From Victivallales bacterium (GTDB lineage: Bacteria > Verrucomicrobiota > Lentisphaeria > Oligosphaerales > Oligosphaeraceae), in assembly GCA_017964325.1 (NCBI GenBank), contig JAGCSE010000339.1, positions 1 to 9,416 of the forward strand: DNA of 9,416 nt, written 5' to 3'. The position numbers were made by a program, and so were the translations under genes. The notes under the pieces were generated by a model. The model saw only the letters and a program-made list of their open reading frames with translations, was not told where the DNA came from and did not search any database. Positions 1 through 6,239 of this stretch are shown piece by piece (within the stretch, counting starts at the first letter, position 1; each line of letters begins with the position of its first letter).

Positions 1-396
1 AAGCATGGTGTCAAGCGTGCATGGATGCAGATTTTGGCCTTCAAACGGATGCTCGAATTCCAATTCGCGGATCTTGTTGAAAGGCATGTCATGGATGGGC
101 GTGAAATTGTCTTGGTTGAAGGTGGCGATTCTGCCGTCTTGCGTGAACGTGTAACCTGCGTCATGGCAAAGGATGATGACGCCGTCGCTGCTGAGCCGCA
201 TGTCAGCCTTGAAACCGTCGAAACCCTCTTCGAGGCCTTTGCGGAAATGCATTTCCGTATTGCCCGGCAGAACACCATGCCCATGGTAATTTCTGAGCAC
301 GGAGTATTCGATGTTCATGATTTTGCGTTCAAACGGGTTGTCAAAATAGAATTTGAAAGCTTTGTCTGCCGAAGAGATTGTTTGGGATTCGTTCAT
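1..396 (-). CDS. GDPD-like protein, N-terminal 132 residues, cut by the window edge
   Basis: The frame is open from the ATG at 394-396 to base 1, so the gene continues beyond the left edge. AAAGGAA (403-409) lies 6 nt before the ATG and supports this start. Residues 34-85 align by eye with the start of the glycerophosphodiester phosphodiesterase barrel: YHGHG (37-41, in place of AHRG), PGNT (44-47, in place of PENT), GFDGFKADMRLSSDG (58-72, in place of GADGIELDVxLTxDG) and CHD (77-79, in place of xHD). NLHPCTLDTML near the edge resembles the later 'IPTLEEVL' segment. The family hydrolyses glycerophosphodiesters with a metal held by the ExD pair. Here the Glu of ExD is Lys63 and the Arg of HRG is Gly, while Asp65 and His78 remain. 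No signal peptide is seen. The protein may have altered chemistry or be non-catalytic. Family assignment is fairly secure; activity is not. Confidence 0.75.
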   Translation of the reverse strand, partial: MNESQTISSADKAFKFYFDNPFERKIMNIEYSVLRNYHGHGVLPGNTEMHFRKGLEEGFDGFKADMRLSSDGVIILCHDAGYTFTQDGRIATFNQDNFTPIHDMPFNKIRELEFEHPFEGQNLHPCTLDTML

Positions 397-470
397 GATT
401 GATTCCTTTGAGCGAAACGCGTTGTTTCGTATTCCTTCAGTCTGTCTTCAAGCCCTTTGTCGGAAGTCAT
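393..470 (-). pseudogene. Relic of an HTH-Fic gene 5' end, now a 25-codon ORF coupled to the GDPD-like gene
   Basis: Bases 411-470 match 5211-5270, the first 20 codons of the intact HTH-Fic gene, at 51 of 60 positions without gaps and on the same strand. The peptide begins MTSDKGLEDRLKE, against MISYKGLEERLKE in the intact gene. Similarity stops at about 410. The frame then reads five unrelated codons and ends at TGA 393-395, which overlaps the ATG (394-396) of the GDPD-like gene as ATGA. The piece is far too short for a helix-turn-helix domain. It is therefore either dead DNA left after deletion of a fic-like gene or a short upstream ORF that couples translation to the next gene. No good ribosome binding site is visible before its ATG (468-470), which favours a relic. 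Confidence 0.7.
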
Positions 471-494
471 ACGGTGCTTGGGCATTGATTTTAT

Positions 495-500
495 ATTATA
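495..500 (-). promoter_or_regulatory. Candidate -10 box for the GDPD-like transcript
   Basis: The minus strand reads a perfect TATAAT here, 24 nt before the relic ATG and about 100 nt before the GDPD-like ATG. The intact fic gene has TATAAT in nearly the same place (27 nt before its ATG), so this box may be inherited with the relic. The -35 region at the usual spacing is only T-rich (TTTTCT-like) and weak. The AAGTAAAGAT operator copies found at fic are absent. Confidence 0.4.
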
Positions 501-539
501 ATGCGCTTGATTGGAAAAGAAAAGTTTTTGCAGTTTTAG

Positions 540-674
540 AAAGTGGAACAGCTTTCCGTACCGCGCGGCATGTCTGTGCGGACGGTTCTTGTTTATGATG
601 GCCATTTGGCGCCAAAAGTACAGGCTGACGGTTCCTTTGATTTCGCGATTCCTGTTGAGGAATTATTCAAATAA
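540..674 (+). pseudogene. Possible 3' end of a lost protein-coding gene, unrecognised
   Basis: This plus-strand frame follows a TAG (537-539) and ends at TAA 672-674. Its translation has the look of true protein: KVEQLSVPRGMSVRTVLVYDG, then HLAPKVQADGSFDFAIPVEELFK. That pattern of alternating hydrophobic residues, a DG turn and a short amphipathic end is typical of the last strands of a beta-sandwich domain. An ATG lies at 570-572, giving 34 aa, but no ribosome binding site precedes it and the sequence upstream is not coding in this frame. It is read here as a remnant whose 5' part was lost at about 540, next to the fic relic. A true small protein or chance cannot be excluded. I do not recognise the family. 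Confidence 0.35.
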
Positions 675-684
675 AACAGCCATT

Positions 685-837
685 AAACTGTCAAAGAATT
701 GAGTTTTTCATCATTCTCTGACAGTTCGGATTTGGTTTCAAACTGTCAAAGAATTGAGTTTTTCGTCATTCTCTGACAGTTCGGATTTGGTTTCAAACTG
801 TCAAAGAATTGAGTTTTTCGTCATTTTTTGACAGTTT
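685..837. repeat. Three 55-bp-spaced repeats, each with an inverted repeat
   Basis: Copies begin at 685, 740 and 795, an exact 55-bp period. The third copy stops after its right arm at 837. Each copy starts AAACTGTCAAAGAATTGAG and contains TGACAGTT about 25 bp later, so every unit can form a hairpin with arms AACTGTCA/TGACAGTT. The first two copies differ at only one base over the unit (A or G at the TTTTTC-TCAT junction). In the third copy the arms extend to 11 bp, AAACTGTCAAA (795-805) with TTTGACAGTTT (827-837), around a 21-nt loop. The linker between units is CGGATTTGGTTTC. The array lies downstream of the minus-strand hydrolase gene (stop at 880) and of the plus-strand remnant (stop at 674), where transcription would converge. 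It could help end or stabilise transcripts, but no U-run follows the arms. It could equally be a REP-like element or a tandem protein-binding site. Confidence 0.85.
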
Positions 838-879
838 AAGTGGGTAGTAATTTCTCTTTTGTGTGTTTGGGGAAATGTA

Positions 880-3800
880 TCATTGCAACTCAGCGATGGC
901 TTTTGCGAGCTTGGCGCGATGCCATTCGAGAGTTTGGGGAGAGGTGGTGAATTGGGTCAAAGAGGCGCTGACGCCAGCGGGAACTTTGAGCAAAGCTTCG
1001 TATTCGGCACGTTTTGTGGGAAGAAGCGTATTGCCTTTGGCGGCCAGAAGTTTCTTGAGAATCACGAAATATTCGTAGTCCTCCATGCCGTCACGGAACA
1101 TCTCCAGACGGATGCAACTGACGGGATCATCCGCAACGAAATCCTTTTGGCTGCCGTCTGCGGCGGCTTCAGGGGGATAGATGAAACGGCCGTCGCCGTT
1201 GCCGAAAGGACGGTGGTCCGTGGGAACCCACGCCATCGTATCCAAGTATGGATTTTGGAGGGAGTTCGGATAGACGGCGGGGCTTGTCCAGTAGTTGCTC
1301 GCCCAAATGAGGACGCCCTGCACGTTGTAGTCCCATGTCTGCCATAGCCATACGCGCATGTCGGTTCCAGGGTGGTCGATGAAGAGGCCTGTGTATGGAG
1401 CTTTGCAGGCGGTGGAGATGTACCACCAGTAGGTGTCGCCGTCGGCCTGCCGTTCCGCCACGGCCTGCCGCGTGGTGCGATTCTTGTGGGGACACCAAAG
1501 ATTGGGGCCGCCAACGAGTTCGGGCTCAACCTGTTCCGTCAGAAGACGGCGGATGTTCGGCGCGTATTTCTTCAGTTTCTTGAAGCCGTTCATGACGAAC
1601 TCATAGTCCTTCGGATCCGGTTCGTCGAACCAATAGACGTATGCTTTGTCCAGCCAGCCTTTCTCGCGAAGATGCTTTTCGACTTCGCCGAAATAGATCG
1701 GCAACAGGCGGTCGTATTCGGGCGTGCCTTCCTTGAAGCCGAAAAGAACGGGCGCACGGCGTGAGTCGAAATTACCGCCGCCGAGGCCCTCCATGAGGAC
1801 GCGCAGGGTGGTGGCGTGGTATTTTGTGAACGCCTCCTCCACATAGTGGTCCCATCCCGTCCAGTCGAATTCGATTGTGAAGTCGTTCAAGTCATTCTGC
1901 TTCAAGGAGTCAGGCGTGATGAGCACTTTGCCGGAAACCTTTTCTTTCAGGACGAAATCCGCGACGGTGATCTCGCCGGTCTTCGATCCGTCTTTTGTCC
2001 AGACGGCGGGCAGGATGCCGAATCCGATGCTTTTCGCTCCGGGCTTGAAGCCGTCCAGTTCCAAAACGATTTCGCGCCATGTGTCGTCACCCTTGAGGGT
2101 GAAGCTCTTGTTGCAACCGGACATCCACAGGCCGTCGGCGGAGAACGAACGGACGGATAGCATCGCTTCGTCCGGTTTGGGCAGTTTGAATCGGAAGGAG
2201 CAGACGAATCCGCCTTCTGGAATCGGGAACGTCTCCGAGAAGTTGGATGTGAGGGAGGCGGTCGGCGAATCGTCGATGACATGGATGGCGTATTTGCCGG
2301 GCTCGGGCGTGTCCTTCAGGTAGGAGCAATGGTCCCAATAGGGCTTGCTGTTCGCCAGTTTCGCCTTGAACGGGGCCAACTGGGCCGGATCATAGACGCT
2401 GACATGATGCTTGGCGAAAACGTCCATGTACTTCTCCCACAACAGTTTCCTCTGCTCAAAGGTGGTGGCCTTGTGGTATTGCGCGGCGGTTGAGAGATTG
2501 AAACCGAAGGCCGGTTCGCAGGTCATCGTATCGGACAGTGTGAAACCATAGACCAAAACCTCCAGCGGGACGGATGCTTTCCATCCATCGGCGGCCGTGA
2601 CGGTGACGGTCCCTTTGTAGAGGCTCCTCACGGCGTCGCGGGGGACGTTCACACGGATCCAGACAGGCTGGTTGAAGCCTGCGGGAATGGTCATGCCTTC
2701 CGGCTTGATGGGCGGCAATGCGTCCGGCCAGAGGCCGAGCATGCCCGTGTTGTCCGTCTTGACGGTGACGTCATGGTAATACACCTTTAATACATCGACG
2801 GCGGAGGCGGGAATCACGCGGCCTTGGTTGTCCGTCAAATCGGACACGCTGACATGTACGCCTTTCAGATCGTTTTTGGGCGTGATGACGAGTTGTGCGG
2901 CCTCCGCTTCGTTTCGTGCGGCGCTGATGCGGATCGCCTTTCCTGGAACGCCTGGAAGCCTGCGTTTTGTGTTGATTTTCCAGCCGGAGGAAGCCCACCA
3001 GAGGGCGTTGCCGTCGTTCGACAGCAGTTCGCCATAGTCACTGTTGTAGAATTCAGGCACAATGCCTTCCGTTGACATGCGGAATTTTGAGTCGCCGCCT
3101 AAATCCACACGAAGCGTAAACGGCCCCGTGGCGCCAATGGAATACGTTAAGCGGATCTTCCGTCTGCGGCCAGGCATGCAGTGGTACGTCGCCTGCCCGG
3201 ATGTCGATTTACCGCCTTTTACAAAGTCGGTGACGACGCGTGGCGTGAAGGTCAGCTTCTTATCGGAACGGTTGTCGACATCTAGGAAAATCGTATTGTC
3301 GCCGCCCGGCAGCATGTCGCCCAGACTGTCGACAGACACGATCACATCGTTGTCTTTATCCAGAATTTCGACGAAATGTGTGGAGCCTTTCATGCCTGTG
3401 GGCGGCCCGGCCAACGCGGCTTTGTAAGAGAGCATGTTGATTTGGAAAGAGCCTGGATCCGAATCCTTTGCATCAGTCTTCCTGCTTGTTTCGCTTGTCA
3501 GGCTGATGTAGATGGTGTCCGCCGGGAAAAGACTTTTTGGCAGATTGAACTTCAGTTCGCCTTTGCCGTCCTGTTCGCCGACGGGAAGCCAGTTTTCGTT
3601 GTCATTGCTGGCGGCGGCTTTCAAGACGCCGTTGACATGGTAGTTGACAATCGCCGACAAATTGGCGGACAGCTGCTGTTTGCCGTTGACGTTGAATTTG
3701 TAAACGACTTTCGCGTCTTTGCCGAAGACCCAGCGGTTCGTGTTGAAATTGGCGGTGTTATAAAGAAGCGGACGGGAGAAATTGCGTCCCGTTCCGCCGA

Positions 3801-4332
3801 ATTCGGGGCTGAAGATGTATTCGTTTTCGACGATGCTTTCGCCGTCGCCAAGTTCAACACCGTTCTCTTTATTGTAGATTGGCTGGACTGGCACGATTCG
3901 CAGATTGGCGTATTGGACAGTGGCTTTCGCATGCCATTGGCCAAGACGGAAGTTTCTGTTTTCCAATGAATTCGGAACAGAGAAGACATATTGGGCCGGT
4001 GCCCATTGAGAGCCCGTGAGCGGGATATCAACGTTGCAGCTGACGAGGCCTGTCACGCCGCAGCCGCCATTCGTTTCGCTGTTTTTGCGCAGAAAACGCA
4101 CCATGTACGTCTGGCCAGCCGTCAAATCGGGAGGATTGGAAAGCCAATAGGTGCAGTCGTTTCCGTCACCTTCGACAGCGATGGAGCCGTCCAGATTCAT
4201 CGTGCCGCCACCGGACAGCGTCCATCCTTTGAAGCAGTCTTTGTCGATATCAACCGTCTGTGATTCAAACGGTTGCGCCGATAAAAGGGAAAACATCAAT
4301 AAAGATAATAAAAACAAATTAAGTTTTTTCAT
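880..4332 (-). CDS. Secreted multidomain glycoside hydrolase, GH123/DUF4091 type
   Basis: 1150 aa from the ATG at 4330-4332. GGAG lies 5 nt upstream, and this start places a clear signal peptide (MKKLNLFLLSLLMFSLLSA, cut before Gln20) at the N-terminus. The frame is open further upstream, to 4419, but that would overlap fic and bury the signal. About 25-150 is a carbohydrate-binding-like beta-sandwich, 180-300 a second beta-rich domain and 320-412 an Ig-like one. The hydrolase part follows: a beta domain (445-600), then a barrel with YVYWFDEPDPKDYE (898-911), whose adjacent Asp903-Glu904 match the Asp-Glu pair of GH123 used in substrate-assisted cleavage of N-acetylhexosaminides. The C-terminal FRDGMEDYEYF (1079-1089) is the DUF4091 signature. 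Residues about 690-800 look like an extra beta-sandwich inside the barrel. It is exported and probably acts on GalNAc-type or other host or algal glycans; the substrate is not proven. It follows fic by 32 bp, so the two probably share a transcript. Confidence 0.88.
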   Translation of the reverse strand: MKKLNLFLLSLLMFSLLSAQPFESQTVDIDKDCFKGWTLSGGGTMNLDGSIAVEGDGNDCTYWLSNPPDLTAGQTYMVRFLRKNSETNGGCGVTGLVSCNVDIPLTGSQWAPAQYVFSVPNSLENRNFRLGQWHAKATVQYANLRIVPVQPIYNKENGVELGDGESIVENEYIFSPEFGGTGRNFSRPLLYNTANFNTNRWVFGKDAKVVYKFNVNGKQQLSANLSAIVNYHVNGVLKAAASNDNENWLPVGEQDGKGELKFNLPKSLFPADTIYISLTSETSRKTDAKDSDPGSFQINMLSYKAALAGPPTGMKGSTHFVEILDKDNDVIVSVDSLGDMLPGGDNTIFLDVDNRSDKKLTFTPRVVTDFVKGGKSTSGQATYHCMPGRRRKIRLTYSIGATGPFTLRVDLGGDSKFRMSTEGIVPEFYNSDYGELLSNDGNALWWASSGWKINTKRRLPGVPGKAIRISAARNEAEAAQLVITPKNDLKGVHVSVSDLTDNQGRVIPASAVDVLKVYYHDVTVKTDNTGMLGLWPDALPPIKPEGMTIPAGFNQPVWIRVNVPRDAVRSLYKGTVTVTAADGWKASVPLEVLVYGFTLSDTMTCEPAFGFNLSTAAQYHKATTFEQRKLLWEKYMDVFAKHHVSVYDPAQLAPFKAKLANSKPYWDHCSYLKDTPEPGKYAIHVIDDSPTASLTSNFSETFPIPEGGFVCSFRFKLPKPDEAMLSVRSFSADGLWMSGCNKSFTLKGDDTWREIVLELDGFKPGAKSIGFGILPAVWTKDGSKTGEITVADFVLKEKVSGKVLITPDSLKQNDLNDFTIEFDWTGWDHYVEEAFTKYHATTLRVLMEGLGGGNFDSRRAPVLFGFKEGTPEYDRLLPIYFGEVEKHLREKGWLDKAYVYWFDEPDPKDYEFVMNGFKKLKKYAPNIRRLLTEQVEPELVGGPNLWCPHKNRTTRQAVAERQADGDTYWWYISTACKAPYTGLFIDHPGTDMRVWLWQTWDYNVQGVLIWASNYWTSPAVYPNSLQNPYLDTMAWVPTDHRPFGNGDGRFIYPPEAAADGSQKDFVADDPVSCIRLEMFRDGMEDYEYFVILKKLLAAKGNTLLPTKRAEYEALLKVPAGVSASLTQFTTSPQTLEWHRAKLAKAIAELQ

Positions 4333-4364
4333 GGATTCTCCGTATGTTTGGAACATTGTTGTCT

Positions 4365-5270
4365 TCATGATTCGAACATGGCGAGCAGTCTTTTGAACGT
4401 ATCCTGTCCGTCCAGGCAAGTATCTGTAAGCCAGCCTTTTTCATTGTTCCATTGGGACAGGCCGCGGTAGTAGAACATCTTTTTTCTGTCTTCAATAAGG
4501 AATGGAACGATATTATGCCGCAGGCATTCCTTCAGGGCGATCAGCCGGCCGACTCTGCCGTTGCCATCCTGAAAAGGATGAATTTGCTCAAATTCCGCAT
4601 GGAACGCGATGATATCATTGATGGTGACAGGCTGTTTTGCGTTGTAGCCGTCCAATAGCGATTTCATGCGCGTCGGGACGTTTTTCGGTTTCGTTGTTTC
4701 GCGGCCGCCAACGACATTTGGGCGTTTCTTGTAGTCGCCGACTGCAAACCAGTCGAGCGTGGAATCCTTCGTGTCATACTTGAGAATATAATGCAATTTC
4801 TTGATGATTTCCTCTGTCAGCATGTCGTTTGCGCAGTCGATGATGTAGTCGATGGCGCGAAAATGATGAACGGTCTCCAAAATGTCGTCGACTGGCATGC
4901 CGTTGCTGACATCAAGCGTATTTGTCTCAAAAATCAGCCGTGTCTGGTCTTCGGTCAAACGACTGCCTTCAATGTGGTTGGAATTGTAGGTCATCCGTAC
5001 CTGCAGCTCATGGTAAAGACCTCCGGATATTTTTGCATCCTTTTCCTCACGAAGAACTTGCAGAATTGGATTGTTCGAAATTTCATGGCAAATATCTGTC
5101 GTCGTGCAGGAGAAATAACGGCACAGTTTTTCCATAACGAGGCGTGACAGCTTTTCACCGCGTCCGATTTTCGCAATCGTGCGGGAAGAGATGCCGAGCA
5201 GCATCGTCAGATCGGAACGCGTTATTCCGTGTTCCTTCAGTCTTTCTTCAAGTCCTTTGTAGGAAATCAT
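4365..5270 (-). CDS. Fic-domain AMP-transferase-like protein with N-terminal helix-turn-helix
   Basis: 301 aa; ATG at 5268-5270 with GAGG (5278-5281) 7 nt upstream. Residues 6-62 form a Cro/C1-type helix-turn-helix (LTMLLGISSRTIAKIGRGEK as the recognition part). The Fic core follows with the complete active-site motif HPFQDGNGRVGR (231-242) and the flap near GDYKKRPNVVGG (178-189). SNHIEG (97-102) fits the class II inhibitory motif (S/T)xxxE(G/N); in such proteins the Glu, here Glu101, blocks productive ATP binding until inhibition is relieved. Fic enzymes usually transfer AMP from ATP to a Ser, Thr or Tyr hydroxyl of a target protein. All key residues are present, so activity under self-inhibition is expected. 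The DNA-binding domain and the repeated sites at its own promoter point to autoregulation. Cytoplasmic; no signal peptide. The target is unknown; the downstream hydrolase is exported and so is an unlikely one. Confidence 0.92.
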   Translation of the reverse strand: MISYKGLEERLKEHGITRSDLTMLLGISSRTIAKIGRGEKLSRLVMEKLCRYFSCTTTDICHEISNNPILQVLREEKDAKISGGLYHELQVRMTYNSNHIEGSRLTEDQTRLIFETNTLDVSNGMPVDDILETVHHFRAIDYIIDCANDMLTEEIIKKLHYILKYDTKDSTLDWFAVGDYKKRPNVVGGRETTKPKNVPTRMKSLLDGYNAKQPVTINDIIAFHAEFEQIHPFQDGNGRVGRLIALKECLRHNIVPFLIEDRKKMFYYRGLSQWNNEKGWLTDTCLDGQDTFKRLLAMFES

Positions 5271-5287
5271 GCGTTAACCTCACTGGT

Positions 5288-5361
5288 ATCTTTACTTATT
5301 ATATCATTCATACATGAAGAAGTAAAGATTTTGCCATCAGATTTTCTGAAAAAGTAAAGAT
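5288..5361. promoter_or_regulatory. Three operator-like 10-bp sites at 32-bp steps
   Basis: AAGTAAAGAT occurs at 5320-5329 and 5352-5361, and its exact reverse complement ATCTTTACTT at 5288-5297. Site centres are exactly 32 bp apart, close to three helical turns, so all three lie on the same face of the DNA. The first two form a perfect 10-bp inverted repeat around the fic -10 box; 5320-5329 covers the fic -35 box; 5352-5361 lies between the fic and yhhQ promoters. The most economical reader is the helix-turn-helix of the Fic protein itself. Binding has not been shown. Confidence 0.65.
5298..5326 (-). promoter_or_regulatory. Promoter of the fic-hydrolase operon
   Basis: On the minus strand TTTACT (5321-5326, 4 of 6 to TTGACA) and a perfect TATAAT (5298-5303) are separated by exactly 17 bp. 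Predicted initiation is near 5291, giving a leader of about 20 nt before the fic ATG with GAGG in it. The -35 box lies inside one operator-like copy and the initiation site inside another, which fits repression. Confidence 0.7.
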
Positions 5362-5388
5362 GATGACTGTATGGGCAAGATGGTTTCA

Positions 5389-5417
5389 TTGAAAACGCAC
5401 CGTTGGCAAGCTATATT
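5389..5417 (+). promoter_or_regulatory. Promoter of the yhhQ-type gene
   Basis: TTGAAA (5389-5394) and TATATT (5412-5417) are 17 bp apart. Initiation would fall near 5424, after the first in-frame ATG (5420), which argues for the later ATG at 5468 as the start. No preQ1 riboswitch fold could be recognised in the short leader. Confidence 0.55.
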
Positions 5418-5467
5418 CAATGGATGTCAAACATATAGGGAAGAGGAAAGTGGTACGGGCTAACGGT

Positions 5468-6160
5468 ATGAACAACGAAATCCTCTGGTTTATTGTATTT
5501 TTCATCGACTTCGGCGCGTTGCTGCTCATCTACAAGTTTCTAGGCAAGATCGGCCTTTTCGCATGGGTCGCCATGGCGACGGTCATCGCCAACATACAGG
5601 TTATCAAGGTGATCCAGTTGTGCGGCATCACGGCCACGCTGGGAAACGTCCTCTATGCGTCCATCTTTCTGGCGACTGACATTCTTTCCGAAAACTATTC
5701 GAAAAAAGATGCCGCGTTAGCCGCGACCATCGGCTTCATCAGCATGCTTGCGCTTCCTATTCTCATGACATTGTCGCTGCTTTTCACGCCCGGCGAAGGC
5801 GATTTCTCACAGGAGGCGTTGAAGACGCTGTTCGGCGTCGTGCCGCGCGTCGTGGCGGGTTCGGCCGTCGCGTACATCGTCAGCCAATTTCATGACGTGT
5901 GGGCTTACCATTTCATTATGAAGAAGCTGCCAAGCACGAAAATGCTGTGGCTGCGCAACAACGGCTCGACGCTCATCAGCCAGTTGCTGGATTCGCTAAT
6001 CTTCTCCACCATCGCGTTTTACGGGTTGTATCCCACGCGGGTTTTCCTGGAAATCGTTTTGACGACGTATCTGCTCAAGGCGGTCTGCGCGGTATTGGAC
6101 ACGCCATTCATCTATCTGGCGAAATGGATGTATTCCAATAAAATGATCAGAGAACATTGA
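5468..6160 (+). CDS. yhhQ: Queuosine-precursor transporter, YhhQ/VUT family
   Basis: 230 aa from the ATG at 5468. The frame reaches back to an ATG at 5420, but the predicted transcript begins after that, and the shorter form matches the usual length of about 220-230 aa. No strong ribosome binding site stands at normal spacing; GAGG of AGAGGAAAG lies about 20 nt upstream, so a GTG at 5450 is a possible alternative. The protein is an inner-membrane carrier with about six hydrophobic helices. Family hallmarks are TLGNVLYASIFLATDILSENY (58-77 region: Gly59-Asn60, Asp71, Ser74-Glu75) and WLRNNGST...Q..D (161-175), with DTPFIYLAKW near the end. Members import preQ0, preQ1 or queuine for tRNA queuosine modification. 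It stands alone, divergent from fic. Residue Cys52 and the charged pairs in the membrane are typical. Family is secure; which precursor is carried is not shown. Confidence 0.9.
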   Translation: MNNEILWFIVFFIDFGALLLIYKFLGKIGLFAWVAMATVIANIQVIKVIQLCGITATLGNVLYASIFLATDILSENYSKKDAALAATIGFISMLALPILMTLSLLFTPGEGDFSQEALKTLFGVVPRVVAGSAVAYIVSQFHDVWAYHFIMKKLPSTKMLWLRNNGSTLISQLLDSLIFSTIAFYGLYPTRVFLEIVLTTYLLKAVCAVLDTPFIYLAKWMYSNKMIREH

Positions 6161-6239
6161 TTGATGATGGTTTTATGTTGAATCCTTCTAAATTCTTATC
6201 TAAATTATGGAAGTCTCAAAATCAAAAGGAGCGGACTTC

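Noticed and set aside
25..402. Plus-strand open frame of 125 codons
   Set aside because: It is the antisense of the GDPD-like gene, which has a ribosome binding site and recognisable motifs on the minus strand.
685..837. CRISPR array
   Set aside because: Only three copies, and the sequence between arms is itself repeated, so there are no unique spacers; no cas genes nearby.
4333..4419. Upstream extension of the hydrolase frame to 4419
   Set aside because: It would overlap the 3' end of fic and put 29 residues before a clear signal peptide; the ATG at 4332 has a good GGAG.
5424..5467. preQ1 riboswitch before the yhhQ-type gene
   Set aside because: Such genes often have one, but the 44-nt leader shows no CACC loop, pairing stem and A-rich tail of preQ1-I, and no other preQ1 class could be recognised.
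4365..6160. Fic/Doc-type toxin-antitoxin pair
   Set aside because: No small antitoxin gene lies next to fic. The inhibitory motif is inside the protein itself (class II), and the neighbours are a hydrolase and a transporter.
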